Shown here one piece after another: positions 1 to 13,269 of a DNA stretch of 64,000 nucleotides; positions within the stretch are counted from its first letter, which is position 1; every line of letters begins with the position of its first letter. Where the stretch lies: positions 3,279,691-3,343,690 of the forward strand of contig NW_021167082.1 in NCBI RefSeq assembly GCF_003711515.1. The letters are read 5' to 3'. The position numbers and the translations under genes are program-made. Below the pieces are notes generated by a model. The model had not been told where the DNA came from and ran no database searches. It saw only the letters and a program-made list of their open reading frames with translations. The DNA is from Sodiomyces alkalinus F11 (Eukaryota; Ascomycota; Sordariomycetes; Glomerellales; Plectosphaerellaceae).

Positions 1-3000
1 GTGCCCGAATAAAGTAAAAGAAAGGGCGCAGACTAAGGAGGTATACACTAATAGGTTAAGGGGATTCTACGTTAGCTAACTTAAGAAATATAGGGCGGAG
101 TAGGAGCATAGCGTTGTTACGGTATCGTAAAAAACGATAGTAATGTCCGAACCACCTAAGAAAAAGAGAAAATAGAAAGGACGCCCTTTAGGGTCGCGGA
201 ATATCCTCCTTAAATTATATACCGCCCTCCTTACGCCTACTTGGGATAATAACCCGATTATATAGTTCCTCGCCTTTAATACTATCTTTTAGCCCCTATA
301 AAGCCTTACCCCTTACCCCGGGGCTATACCTAAAATATAACTGTAAAGCGAAGCGAGCACGGTGTAACCGCCTAAGATAAATAATTAGAGTTATATAGTA
401 GACGCTATATAACCGTAGCGGGTATAATATAGTAGTAGTAATAAAGCCCGGGTTCGATAAAAGGAAAAACCCGATTTACCTAAGGGGATATAGTTATACG
501 ATAGTATAGGGGAGTAAGTATACCTTACTCTATATATATAAGCGGTATAAGGCTATTACGTTTACGTAGTATACGGGCAAGGATTAAGCCTAGGCTGTAA
601 TTAGAGTCGGGATATAATAGTAAGAGATAAGTATATAGGTAGTATATTCGCTATACTATAAGGCAGGAGAGTAAAAGACCCCGATATATAGTCTCGCGGC
701 GGAACCGGAGCGGTAATGTACTATCTTAGTAGGAGACTTTAATCCAAAAAGCCCCCTCTAGGATAGATATAATAAATATAAAAGAGAGTCGGAAGATCTT
801 ATTACGCCCTTATACCGGTAATACCTCGACCTCGTAAGCCCGAGAGAATATATTACTAGGACCTCGGCCGATACAAATCGATAGTATAGCACGCTTAACT
901 TTACCTAGGTTTTAGCGGACCTAACCTATATATACTAAGGGGATAATCTAAACCTAATAGACTTAGACTATATAGCCCAGATAATTAATATCGATGTAGC
1001 GTAGCCGCGCTAGCGTAGTATTAGTAAAGGATAAAAGTAAAGGAAGCTAGACTATAAAACGGCCTAAAAATAGGCTTAGAGGCTAGACTATAGAGAAATA
1101 CCCCTTACCCCGGAAGTAATCGACTAGGCTATAAGCTAGATACTATAGGACCTTACCAATATCGCGGATATTATGGCGCTAGGATATAAGCTAGCCGCCT
1201 TCCGCGATAGACCGCTATAATAGATATAGAAAATGGTAAAGGCGAATAGGGAGGTAATAAGGCTTATATAGCACTAATATAGGCGGAGGTCGCGCGGTAG
1301 GTAGGATAAACTTAAGGAGGAAGAAAAATATTATAATATACCAATTAGGACGAAATGGCGGAAAAGCTAGCGCGGCGCCGTTATTATAACGGTAGCAGAC
1401 TAAAAAAGCCTCTAAATACTATAATACTAGGCCTAGATAATAAACTACCTACCCCTAAACCTCTTATCTATCCCGCCCCTATAGCGTAGCGCGGGCGGAC
1501 CGGTCATAATAATATATAATAGAAAAGTAATAATCCTCGTAGTAAAGTTCTTCCCCCTACTATACCCTATAGAAAACGGGCGTATCGGTAACGCGCCGAG
1601 GCCGGAGATAATACTACTTACGTAAAAGGTCACGGAAAAGAAGGTCTAATGGTTATATAATAAATAGTAAAGTAAAAAGTACCCGGAGAGGATAGCCTAC
1701 TAATCGGATTCCTACTCGCCTATAACTAACCACTCTATACACGACTAGTATAACTCTTCTCCGTAAGACTTAAGGCCGTATATTTCCTATAATAATACTA
1801 TACCGTAAAGGTAATAATGCTTAAGAAACCGGAAAAACTAAAGGAGGCTTATATAATAGCCTTAGGGTAATAACTAATATTACTCCTAAGCGTTATAGAG
1901 AAAACCCTCGAGAAGGTAATAACGGGGAGAATTATAACCGTAGCGGAGGAGTATTAACTCCTCCCCGCCGGATAGATAGATAATTAAATATACTAAGATA
2001 TAATAATAGCGGTTAGGGCTATTATAAAAGGAGTATATACCGTGTAGGAGCGTAGCGGGGCTATAACGTAATTAAAGCTTAATATTCAGGGCGCTTTCGA
2101 TATAGTACTATACTAAAAACTCCTCGAAATCCTCGCCCAATACGGCTTCCCGAAATAGGTTATAAAATAAACCTAGTTATACCTTATAGCGCGCACGGTA
2201 TACCTACGCTTTAATAGCGATATAGCATACTAGGTAGAAATCTAGGTAAGAGTCCCCTAAGGATTACCCCTTTCTCTAATCCTCTTTATACTATTTATTA
2301 GGACGCTTTACTAGGAACTAATCCGGATACCGCGGGTCGTGGTAGTTAGCTTTACCGATAACACGAATATTGTGGCTTTCGGATATAATAAGGCCGCGCT
2401 ACGGGCGTACCTTAAATAGGCGTAGTAAGTCTACTAGAGTTAGTTATAAAGGAGCGGATTATAATTCGAGCCAAGGAAGTATAAGCTTCTCTACTTTATA
2501 AGAAAGTATAATTAGTTACCGCTTTAGTTACGCCTTAAAAGCGTATTAGCGCCGTAAATTAGAGTGATAAAGGTCCTTGGGGTTATCCTCGACTAGAAGC
2601 TTATATTCCGCCCCTATATCCGGAAACTTAAAGCTAAACTCCTTACCTAGAAGTACGCCTTTATACGCCTCGTAGAGTTAGTATAAGGCTACTATATCGG
2701 GGACGCGCGTAAACTATACTAAATAGTAGTCCGGAGCGCTATACTCTACACGGCCCCGGCCTTTTATACAATAATAGAAAAAGGGGAGAAGCCGAGTAGA
2801 GTACTAAAAGGACTAGCTAGTAAGTAGGTATAATACTTATGTATTATTACCGGCGCGTATTAGGCCACGGCTATAAAGGTAGTAAAGATAAAGGCAGGGG
2901 TCCCCCCCCTTAACTTATACTATAACGCCTTAACTGTGCAAGCGGTAATACAGGTAAAGGATATTTAGATAGAGTAAGCGATACTCTAGGTATAACGGGT

Positions 3001-3640
3001 AGCCGAAGCGGCTATATAGCGTAGAAGATATAAAGGAGGGGTTAGGCCTTACCTAAGGTCCTAGGGGGCTTAGAAGCAGGAAGTCGAGTCCTAGCTCCTT
3101 AGGAGGGAACTAGCCTAGCGCCTTTAAAAGGAATAAGCGTACCGGTAAAAGCGTACCTTACCATACTAATATAGTAGCGTGGCCGTAGTATAAACACCTA
3201 AATTCAATAGAGTAGCGCTTAGGAAGTATAAGGGCTATATAAAACTATAAAGTTCTATACTTACCTAGACCCGAATAAAGAAGATAGGCCTTTATTACTT
3301 ACTCTTTATAAAAGGCGTGCCGGACACGGCGACGCCGCGCTACTAATACACTAACGGAGGGCCGGAGATAGCGGAATATATTATATTATAATACCACGAT
3401 ATATTAGGGGAGATATAAGAGTGCCTCGCGGCTAATACGGGCTCGCGCCTGCTAACTAAATAGGACTAGCTCCTAGCGCTCCGGAGTACAAAGGCTATAG
3501 GGAAAGTCGCGAAGTGGTTCCTATAAACTAGGCGCCCTTCGGACTTCTAACTAGTATAATAACTAGAATCGGAGGCATAGTAGAGCCCCCGTAGCGCGGG
3601 AACCTCGGGTATATATACAGGGGAGGTAAAAAAAGCTATA
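1..3640 (+). mobile_element. LINE (family 1, Tad-like) ORF2 remnant
   Basis: Decayed non-LTR retrotransposon ORF2 read on the + strand, entering from the left edge. Around 732-743 the frame reads GDFN, the conserved apurinic-type endonuclease motif. Around 2255-2300 it reads GLPLS followed by an ILF-rich stretch, matching the reverse transcriptase motif normally written QGSPLSP. About 2340-2385 reads SFTDNTNIVAFG, the catalytic F/YxDD box with the second Asp changed to Asn, as expected from a G-to-A mutation. Near 3260-3420 is a carboxy-terminal zinc-type segment (RTGKIGLYYF, then a Cys/His-rich AEH stretch). About 3470-3540 resembles the AKWFL tail of other fungal LINEs. Frames are interrupted by many TAG/TAA codons. 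Order endonuclease, RT, zinc motif is standard for the Tad/I group; the exact clade is inferred. Confidence 0.8.
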
Positions 3641-5639
3641 AAAAAGATAAGTAAAAGCAGAGTAAGATATTGATTAATAGCCACTATACGGCCGTGCGGT
3701 GGCCGCGCTATATACTAACTACTTATTCCTCCTCCTTATTATCTATAGACTTATCGCAGCTAAAAACTCCCCTATCTACTAGGTTAACCTTATTATTACC
3801 CTTACCCTTATCCTTAGTAGCTAAGGTGGTAGGGTCGCTAAATAATAGAATAAGGAGGTTTTATGATACGCGTTAGTAACGGGGTTAATACGGGGCAGGC
3901 GCGGGGTAACCTATAAGGTAGGTAAGAATAACCTCTAATATCTCGCTATTACGGGCGTATTTATAACGCTACGCGGGCGTAGTAACTATACTAACACCAC
4001 TAGCCTAGCGTAAAGCGGTATAGTATACTTAAAGAGCACCGGTCTAATAAGTTATAGCCTACTTATACTTACGGATATTCTATGATAGGGTTAGTAGTAA
4101 GGATATAATACACACGGTATAACGGAAAGACAGGAAACCTATAAAAGGTATCGCCTTCCGGCGGGCGTTAGCGGCGGCCTTAATAAGGGTATTAGCGGCG
4201 TCTTAGCAGGAAAAGGGGATCTAATAAAAGGATTAGCGGAGTAAAGGCGTAGCGGGGATAGAGTGGGGATAAATAGAGGCGTAGTCTCGGGTATTACGGT
4301 TACTATTAATACACTTTATATAATAAGCGCCGGCGCCTAAGTCGGGTTAGTAGACCGCGGTATGGAGTAGGTGCGTAGCGGGGGCGTAACGACGAAGCGA
4401 TAGGACTACTTACTAGGAGGGTTCTATATAGCGTAGCCTAGTAATCTCTAGCTAATAATATAACGTATAAGGTATACGGGGACGAATAAATAATAGGCTT
4501 GGACTATACCGGGTTAGAATATAAAATAAGGTCGTAGAGTGGGCGCTACGATAATAGCACGGGGTACTTATAGTTAAGAACTAAGCGGTAGCCGGTATTT
4601 TACCCTTATAGGCGCCGGAACCGGCTCCCCTTTTAGTAATAGCGGTCTTATTAGTAGGTATCTAAGGGGGAAGGAGAGTTAGACTAAAGCGGGCACTACG
4701 AGGGCGGAGCGGGGGCGGCGCGAGGACGATATAACCCGGAGCCCCGTAGGATCCCTTACACTATAGCCAAATAGCACTAAAGGATCCTGTATAGGAGTAC
4801 TTTAGGGCCGTACTTATACTATACCGACTACGCGAAACTTACCTTAAAAACGATAGCTTAAAGGAAGGAAAAAAGGAAAAGAGGAAAAGAGAGGGAGGTT
4901 TATAGGAAAAGAGGGTAGCAGATTAGCTCTATAAGTCACCATGCCTTCTAGAGAACGGTAGCCACGCCCGGCCTATACTATAACGCCTACCCCTAAGAGT
5001 CTATATAGCGCGAGGAAAGGAGGCATACCTATATAAGGGCTATTATAAATAGCAGCTATATAAAGGAGGCTTAGGAATATATAATAAATAAAGGAAGGAG
5101 TAAGGGGGGGGGCAGGCGCGTCCCCGCCCCTATAAAAGGGAGGGATGGCATAAAGGGTGCCGCGGCGAGGGGATAATAACCTCGCCGGATCCAGAATAAA
5201 AGAAAGGATAGCGGCGAGTAACCGTAGCGGTAACGCACCAAGGGCGTATATAACCCGACACAGCACCTACTAAACTAACTAGCTAACCCCTGTTAGCCAC
5301 TAGCCCGGAGGTAAGATCTGGCTTTCGAATAGGGATAAAAACGGGGCCGCGGAGCAACACCGTAACGGCCACGCACGATAGAACTTCTTTGTATAATAAG
5401 GGCGTAGGGGCTTTTATCTATTAACGGTTTTCCCTCGAAAATTAGAGAAGGACTGTTACCTAGGGGGCTAGCCTAGCTTAACTAAGCAAGAGCAGAGTAA
5501 TAAATAATAATAATAAGCTAGCGGTTAGTATTAATTAGTTTAGCGGTAGTAATAATACCATAAGGGGTAGTAATTAAGGTAGTAGGTTAAATATAGGCGC
5601 TAAGTTAGATAGTCTATTAGCTAGTATACTAGCCTAAAG
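3641..5639. other. Unassigned RIP-altered sequence
   Basis: No recognisable gene or element. The interval shows the same TpA-rich, CpA-poor composition as its flanks, so it is probably transposon sequence. It includes a purine-rich tract (about 4858-4900) and a GC-rich stretch near 4690-4740. The short open frames here (for example 3670-3876 and 4973-5266) have no family resemblance. Part of it may be the 3' UTR of the LINE to the left or the 3' end of the gypsy element to the right. Confidence 0.5.
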
Positions 5640-7000
5640 ACTATAGTTTAAGCGTAATAAGTTTAGGGTTAATCGTTTTAATTTCCGCTTTTATTAGCTT
5701 TTGTTTGTTTTATTTTTAGTGCTTTAGTAATTCTTTTCTTTTTACTTCTAGGGATAGTAGTAACAAGAAGCCTATTAGGTAGTAAAATAAATACCTTTTT
5801 TATACGGATATTAATTATAGGCCGACTAGTTTCTAATCACTAATTAGTTATATATTATATTATAGTAGCGATTAAGGAGATTATTCGGTAAATTCCTCTT
5901 AGGTTCCTATATATTTTCCTTATGACCGTAATCTGCTTACTTAATAAGATATTACCGGCGATTACCGTTATAATAATAAATGAGGATATCTTCGACTTTA
6001 TACTTATCTAACTCCTATAATTTAATATCTATATCCTTAGGAACCGGCGATTTACTATTATAGGAGTATTAGAGTTCTAATAAAGAAACCAGAAATATAT
6101 TATAGATTTTTAATTTTCGTAGTAAGTTTAGTTTATATACTAAGCCGTGCTAGCTAATAACCTTGCCGATACGGTAAGACCCTAAGAACTTATCGGGTAG
6201 TTTACGGTTAGGCCGCTGCTAGCGAATACATTTAGCTAAGAATAGTATATACTTATCCTTATTAAAGCGTTTCTAAATACGGCCCTTATTATAATAACGC
6301 TTATATATCGCCTAGGCCTTTCGAATTAGGGTATCTATTATTTCCTGGTTTACTAGTAAGTATCGGACTTATTATTCTATAGTAGCCGACTTAGACTCCC
6401 CTTTTAGCTAAGATTATAACTTATATAGTCCGTGTATGTTATAATCTATAAGTAGGACGGCCGGTGTATTATTCGTGGTTAAGTACTAGGAGTTATTATA
6501 GATAAACTAGACGAGTAGAAGCTTATCCACTTAGTCGTTCTGCTTAAACGTGTAAAATATATATAAGGAGTACTTAAGACTCTGGTTTTAGCGCTTAGTT
6601 TAACTATCCGTCTATAGGTATTAGGCCGTTAATAGCCGCCTATCTATACTAAGGTATATATAAAGCGTCTTCTAGAATCGGCTTATAAATAAAAATCTAT
6701 AATCGGAGATAATACTATCGGGTAGACTATAATTACTAAAGATATACGTTTAAAAGATATCCACTTGCCTATCCGCGGTTAATTTACTACTAGGTAGTAT
6801 ATAGCTAGTATACTTAGTATATCTATATACCGCTATTAAGATAGTATCTTATTAATATCCGCTATTAGTAACTAGTAGAAGACCGGTAATAAAGTTTATA
6901 GATATTTCTTAGAATAGTCGCCGTGGAATTAGTAAGCTTTGTAGTATACTATATAGTTTATAGTACGGGGGCTTTATACGCTAATATATAAGATAACTAG
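5640..7000 (-). mobile_element. Ty3/gypsy chromovirus integrase and chromodomain remnant
   Basis: Read on the minus strand, right to left. From about 6960 there is an integrase zinc-binding and core region (YYKAYQFHGDYSKKYL, then KWISF stretches). At 6200-6120 comes the integrase C-terminal block beginning DKFLGSYRIGKVI. Around 5980-5890 lies a chromodomain-like segment (ELDKYKVEDILIYY, then YGHKENI), matching the family pattern of a hydrophobic EVEEIL strand followed by KGYxxxENTWE. In chromoviruses this domain directs integration to heterochromatin. Stops are mostly TAG/TAA. The reverse transcriptase and RNase H expected upstream are not seen, because LINE copy A begins just to the right. 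It may be the same element as the gag at 13270-14345. Confidence 0.75.
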
Positions 7001-9954
7001 AGATAAACTTCGTAATATCGCGTTTTTCTTTTATTTATTACGCGCATACAGCCCTAAAGCTATAGCGCGGCCCCTATCGCCCTAAGGGCTAAAGGCTATC
7101 AGAAGCTAGGTACTGCAAAATAGAGCGTAATAGTAATAAATAAAGGAAATCCTCCGTAATAAGCTGCCCAATAGACCTAATAGGTAAAAGACCAAAGCAA
7201 AATAACTAGACCGTAGAATCCGAGGTTTACGCCCTATACCACTCCGTCGAAGCTATTTTAGTAGCTAAAAGATAGGCCTGTAAGGCCTGTACTCCTCTTT
7301 TTGTACCGAATAATAGCGGTAGAAATAGCGGTATGCCTGCTAGGGCTTCCCGCAGGGCTATCCGTTCGTTTTTATAAAAAGCGCAGGAAAGGATAAGGTA
7401 TACTGTATTCTATAGGGGAGCCGGGACAGGAATAGCGGTTATCGGCGTAGTCTTAGACCCTTTTTTAGTGGGTTCTTAGGTATACAAAGCCGGTTTTTAA
7501 CTACGTAAAAGCCGATTGTACCCACCTAGGGCCTTATATTAGTAGTGGCTTTCGGGAGAAATAGAGGTTATCGCGGACTAGTCGCCTATATAGGCGGCCT
7601 AATCGAACCGATTTACCTCTTTTCTCCTCCTCCTCTTCGTGATTCCACAGGGTTTTCCAGTCTTAAATAAGGGCTTTATTTACCCGGTGTTTTAGGTGGC
7701 TAAGGGTAACTAAGCTAACGGATTTGGTAGCTTTTCCGGGGTTTAACACCCCTTTAGCCACCTTATCCGCTAGTTCGTTCCCTTCTATCCCGGCGTACGA
7801 GGGGCACTACCAGACAGAGACCGAAGTGCCTAGTTATTTAAGGCGTGAAATAAGGTCTTTAGCTTCTATAGCCCACTGTAAGGTGGGCTAAATTTTCTGA
7901 ATAGCCGCCTAGAAAGCACGAAAAATATAGCACTCTAGGGGCCTAGGCGTCTACTCTAGGGCAGCGTAAAGGGCCTAGAGAATAGCGTATAATTCAGTGT
8001 CCGCGACTTTGGTAGCGGCTCCTAGGTTAAAGCCTATAGTTTTATAGGGCCTTCCAGTTTTAGTCTACTAGATTATAGCGGCTATAGCCTAAGAAGCTTC
8101 TATAGGGGCCCTAGTGGGTGGCCTAGAGAGCCGTCGGTATAGAAAATAGCAGCCTATTCCCCTAGACCTTATTAAATTTCAGCGAGGGCTTTAAGGTAGG
8201 CTGGTTTCTCATCGGGTATATCGAGGCCGGTATCTATTATAGGCCGGTCTTTAAGGGGGAAAAAGGGTCTTAAGTCCGCTACGAGTTCCGAGGCCTAGGG
8301 GGCCTCCTACCTAGCCGAAGGACCCTCGATATCCTAAGACTAATCTACTAAGGCCACTATTGCTAGACCTAGCCTATATAGCTATATAGTAGGGTATAGG
8401 TTCTAAAGAAGGACGAGGTTTTCCTGGTTTCCTTCCACTAGGTGTCTTTAAGCGCTTACGAGGAGCTAGCGCTTAATAGGGTGGTTTGGTAGGAACTTTA
8501 AGGTTCTAAAGGCATATAGCCTATTAGACCTAGTTAACCGAACCGCTACGGGGGAACTCCTACTTCGAGTTCTAAAGGCCGTAAGGGGGCCCCCCTAAAA
8601 GCACCTAGGGCCCTAACTAGAGCGCCGTATTATAAGCGTTTTAGGCGGTCCACTAGGTGTTTTTTAGGTGATTTAGGGTCCTACCAGGGCTATAAGCCAA
8701 AGTCAGCTAAGGAGGCTATACAGGCTATATATAGCTAGCGTAGGGCCTTAAAAGAAAGGCCTCTCTACGAGTTAGCTCGCTAATATAACCTATGTAGGGC
8801 CCCAGAAGCTAAATTTAGGCGTTTTTCGATATAGGGTTTAAAGGATAGCTTAGGATTAAACCAGACCCCTAGCGACCTAATAGTACCTAGCGCGGGTTTA
8901 AGAAGGTGTCCCACTATAGTAACTATGGTATCTTCCTTAAAGCGTCTTCGGTGGAAGTGAATAAGCTCTGTTTGTTCAGGGTTAAAAAGAACTTAGTTAA
9001 CTTCTACTACGTCGAGAACGGAGGCTAGGGCTTTTTCTAGGGTTTTATAGTTTTTCCTAGTCGACGTAGATACTATAGATAGCTAGAAACCCTCGATATA
9101 TAATAGCTAAAGGCCCTAAAATTCCCGCTCCGCTATAAGCTTCCTAATACAAATTAGGAATAGAATAGGGGAAACTGGGGAGCATTATAGAACCCCTATA
9201 TTTAGGGGGGTAGGCTACTGAACCTGCCCCTCGAAGGCTAGTTAGATACGCCTATTTTCTATAAAGAAGGCTACCTATTTAACTAAATTCGCGGGTAGCT
9301 ATAGTTATTAAAGGGTCCTAAGTAGCTAAGGACGGGCCACGTAATCAAAGACTCCCTTAATATCTAAAAACAGCGTAGAAATCACCGGATTCTAGCGTGA
9401 TTTACGCTACTTTTCGATACAGTAAAGGAGGAGAAGGGCCGTATCAATAGCAAAGCGTTAGTTTCTACTCCCTATTTAACTAGGGTATAGAAGGGTATCC
9501 CGGGTATTAGCTATAAAGCTAGGCCTAGCAGCTATAACCCTCTAGAGGACTTTACCTAAGCAGTGTAGAAGGGCTATAATCCTCTAAGACTTGGGATTAG
9601 AATAGTCCTTCTTCCCTGGCTCGGGTAAAATAACCCCTAGGGCTTCCTTCTAGTAGGTAGGGTAGTGGCCTGCTAAAAGCAGGGCTAAATAGGCTTATAA
9701 AAAGGACCCGGGGATAACCTTATAGGCCTACTAGATCGCTTTTAGACTAATCCTATTAGGCCCTAGAGCTTTCCCCTTAGCAGCTCCGAATATAGCACGC
9801 TATAGTGCGGTAGCCTAGAGGCTAGGCGACTCCCACGGTCTTCTAAGGCCCTTACTACGTGATCTAGTTAGGCTCTAGGGGCCGTTCGAAGTGTAGGAGG
9901 GGCCTAGGCCCCCTGAAGGGCCTATAAACATAAGGGTTTAGGGGCGTCGATGGG

Positions 9955-9981
9955 GGAAGAAGAAGAAGAAGAAGAAGAAGG
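9955..9981. repeat. (GAA)n microsatellite inside LINE copy A
   Basis: About nine uninterrupted GAA units within the reverse transcriptase-coding part of LINE copy A. GAA contains neither CpA nor TpG, so RIP cannot erode it, which may explain its persistence. Confidence 0.9.
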
Positions 9982-10935
9982 TGCTGGAAAAAGGGTGTGA
10001 AGTAGGGCGTTCTATTTATCTTCGAAGGCGTAGGCCTTCTGCTTGGTAGGCGTTTAAATCGGTGGGATTTTCACGTTAAGGCCGCCTTTTGTATAGTTAT
10101 AGGCCTTAAGGATTTTAGGGCCTTCGCCGTAGGATAGGAAGGCCTCCTAGTAGTCGTTTTTTACTATTTTAACCGCCCGATAATAACCGTTTCGAGCTTC
10201 TTTCCAGAAGGCTTCTAAAAGCGCCTAGGTGGCTAAGGCCCCCTTTTCTACCTTTCGAAAAGCCCTAAAGGCCCTATTAGCTGACCTTCGCAGGGCTTTT
10301 AGCTCTTTAGGCCACCACGGCTTCGAACGCCCTACTACTCGTTGCTTAGGCACTAAAGCCTTAAGCGCTAGGGTAATAGTATCGAAAAAGCAGCGACCTA
10401 AAGAATCCTAGTCCGAGGCGTTAATAGCCTATTAAATATCCTAGTCAAGGCTAGGTTCTAGGCTCTTTAGGGTACTAGATAGTAGTTCCTAATCTGCTAG
10501 CTTATAGTTATAAGCCGGTAGGAGGGACCTATGTATAGGACCTTTAAAGTCTAAAATAATAGCCGAAAGGAGGATAGCGCGGTATAGAGAGGTAGTATTT
10601 TCGATATATTCCCACTTATTAAAGCGGAGACAATTAAAGCCGGGCGTGTAAAAGGCTACGTCTATAACCGACTCTTAACGAAGATTAGACCTAAAAAAAG
10701 TCCCCCTGTTTAGGTTAACTTCTTTAGAATCCACTAAATAGGTAGCCCCGAGGCTATCTAAGCAGTCTACTAAAGCCTAGGCCCTAAAAAAAGCCTGGTT
10801 AGTAGCAGCTCCGTTCCACTACTAGTAGTTTCTGTTAAAGTCCCCTATAGTAAGGGTAGACTTAGGGACCTATAAGTCCTATAGTACTCGATCTTCGGTC
10901 TAGGGCCGCCTTCTAGGGCCTAAAAAGGTGGGGAA

Positions 10936-10958
10936 AGAAGAAGAAGAAGAAGAAGAAG
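10936..10958. repeat. (GAA)n microsatellite inside LINE endonuclease region
   Basis: Seven or so GAA units. The equivalent place in the + strand copy (39327-39353) holds a (TTC)n tract, so the repeat belonged to the ancestral LINE and was not acquired separately. Confidence 0.9.
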
Positions 10959-13269
10959 TGGACGAGGTAGAAGGGGTAGGGCTAAAGGGCTGTCCTCGGC
11001 CTATCGTTTCGGCGGCCTATTCTATCTAATTATAGACGTGTAGAATATAAAAGGTCTATAGATAATAAACATCCATAATCTACGTGTCTATATCGTCTAG
11101 GAGGTTATCGAGGTATGGAAAATCGATACTAAAGCCCTTTCTTATATAAGTAAGGACCCTAGGCTTAATAGGGAAGAACTGGGTTTTTTAGGATATAGGC
11201 GTAACGGTGTAGAAAGCAGGGTGGTTCCGAATAAACCACCCTTCTGGTATTAAGACATAGGCTAGTTCCTAAATAAAGACTATATTAGCCGAAGCCTCTA
11301 AAGCCCATTCTAGGATAGCCTTTTACGCCGGGGCCTATTTATCGATGTTATATTAAATAAACCGGATATCTTTCGAACTATAAGGCACTTTATTTATAGA
11401 ATTAAGGTTTTATAGCTTAAAAGACCTCGCAGTCTCTACTAAACGGGGGGCAATCTCCCTCGTAGTTATAGCACTTATAGGTCTTATACTTATAGTCTCC
11501 GAATTCTTTATACTTATGATAGTAGTGGTATTCCTCCTTATAACCATTAACGGCATAGATAGGGCAGGAAACTAGGCCTTTATAGGCCCCTCGGGCATAC
11601 CCAAGTTTCCAGTAGTTAGAGTACTGGATTCTAGGGGTTATTAGCCTATATTTATAGACCTTTAGCCGCTAGCCAGCTATATAGAGCCACTGTTTTAGGT
11701 AGTACGTCTATTCTTTAGTGGAGGGCATAGAAATAACTACTATACCGTAAAACGCGTTTAGAGCCCCTAGCCACCGAGGCTTCCCTACTACTCTAATAGG
11801 GGTAAAGGTACCGATTTTAGTGGCTAGCTCCTATAGACCTAGGCCCTATTATAGGCTTTGGTTAAGGGCCTTTTACCGCGGCTCCGAGAATTCGGGTAGA
11901 GGGGTATCGCTACCCCTAAAGGCTTTAGAAGGCACCTAGTTAATAATAAGCTTAAACTACTCCCCTATTGACTAGGGGGGCTAGTAGGGGAGGTTTAGCT
12001 CTTTAAACTACTAATTCTACGAGTCTAGGAGCTATTAAACGCTGTATTTCGGCCCCGGGGTTAAAATAAGGTTCCCGTTAGTCGACCGGCTAATAGCCGT
12101 AACTATAAGGAATTCCAGGGCCTTTTTAAGCTTATTCCGAAGCGTGAGGGGGTCGAAGTTATCCCTAGGACTCGCTACGCCTGCCATAGGTTAAAGGATA
12201 ACCTTAGGGACCTTTTTAGGGTCTGTGGGGATGTATGCTAGGGGGGTTAGAGCCTAGGCCGTAGGTGCTAGGGCCTCTGAAATAGGGGCCTAGGGTGCTA
12301 TAAGGCCTTCGTTCCCTTTTATAGCCTCGCTATAAAGAGGTTTAGGCTATTCTATAAGCCTACGGACTACCTAGGCTAGTTCGTCGACCTTCTATTCGAG
12401 TATAGGAGGCTAAGAGGCTTCTAGAACTCCGTCTATGACAGATTTAAGCCCTCTAGATAGGGCCTTAATCTAGGGGGCAGGGTCGAGGGTATAGGCCTAT
12501 TAAAGCAGGTAACGACTCTGTTAGAGTAGTTCCTTAGCTTATGCCTTATTAGCCGAACTAGTCGACTTCTAGGGCTTAGCCGAGGTTTCTTTAGGGGCTT
12601 TAGCTATTCCGGGCGCCTTTTTAGCGTATTTACAGCCTAAAAGGCTCGGTCTTTTAGCAGGGGGGGCCCTAGAAGCAGGGGGGCCTTAGAGTGCGTTTCG
12701 AAAGAGGCTTTGGCTTCTGAGTCCGAGGGGGATTTGATTCGGGTCCTAGAAAAACGTCTAGGGGTAGGTGTGGAAGGGCTAAGGTGCCTTTCTGAATTTA
12801 GAGGCGTACCGAGGGTTAAATCCTCTGTATTTTTACAGGTATTACCTATATCTACCTCCCCTAGACCCTCTATAGTTATAGGGGCCTTAGGGGGGGTATT
12901 AGGGCTATTAGGGGTGTTAGGGGTATTAGGGGCGTTATTATAGCTAGTGTTATGGCTAGTGGGTTTTTGTTTATGGCGTTAGGGCTGGGTAGAGGTCGGG
13001 GGTACGGCTCTGCGCGACTAGGCTTACTGCTTTATCAGCGTGGGCGCACGGGCTATATCAGAGTTTTCCCCCGCACGCGGGGGAGCTATAAGACTATTTC
13101 CAGGCATTTTCGCACTTATAATACGCCTAAAGTAGCGCCTGCGTGATACAGGGCTATAGATAGGCGTATAGAGCTTGAAAAGAGCTATCGACTAATATAG
13201 GTTTCGTGTGGTTTAGGGCGTTTGCGCGTAAAACGTAGGTCCCCCCACGTGAGTTGTAGCAAGGATGTC

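Larger units (their letters stand above)
7080..13254 (-). mobile_element. LINE copy A, near full length, RIP-decayed
   Basis: Non-LTR retrotransposon on the minus strand, about 6.2 kb. The 5' end (about 13254) is placed where similarity to copy B (from 26648) begins. ORF1 (about 13150-11450) is gag-like and ends in a zinc-knuckle region (near 11640-11450) matching the + strand frame at 28244-28456. ORF2 has an endonuclease GDFNRNY motif (about 10850-10800), a reverse transcriptase (about 10000-8850; the segment near 9070-8940 reads FNPEQTELIHFHRR just after the catalytic box), and RNase H (VADTELYAIL at about 8010-7980). Two (GAA)n tracts sit in coding positions. The 3' end near 7080 is approximate. 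The element separates gypsy gag from gypsy integrase, so it may have inserted into that element. Confidence 0.8.

Noticed and set aside
1445..1633. Minus-strand open frame of 62 codons
   Set aside because: Lies antisense to LINE endonuclease/RT sequence and has no family resemblance.
4973..5266. Minus-strand open frame of 97 codons, one of the longest outside the island
   Set aside because: Low-complexity Leu/Tyr/Pro composition as expected by chance in RIP-altered DNA; no domain or partner.
12710..13146. Two short + strand open frames
   Set aside because: Antisense to the ORF1 region of LINE copy A, which is supported by its match to 26650-27200.
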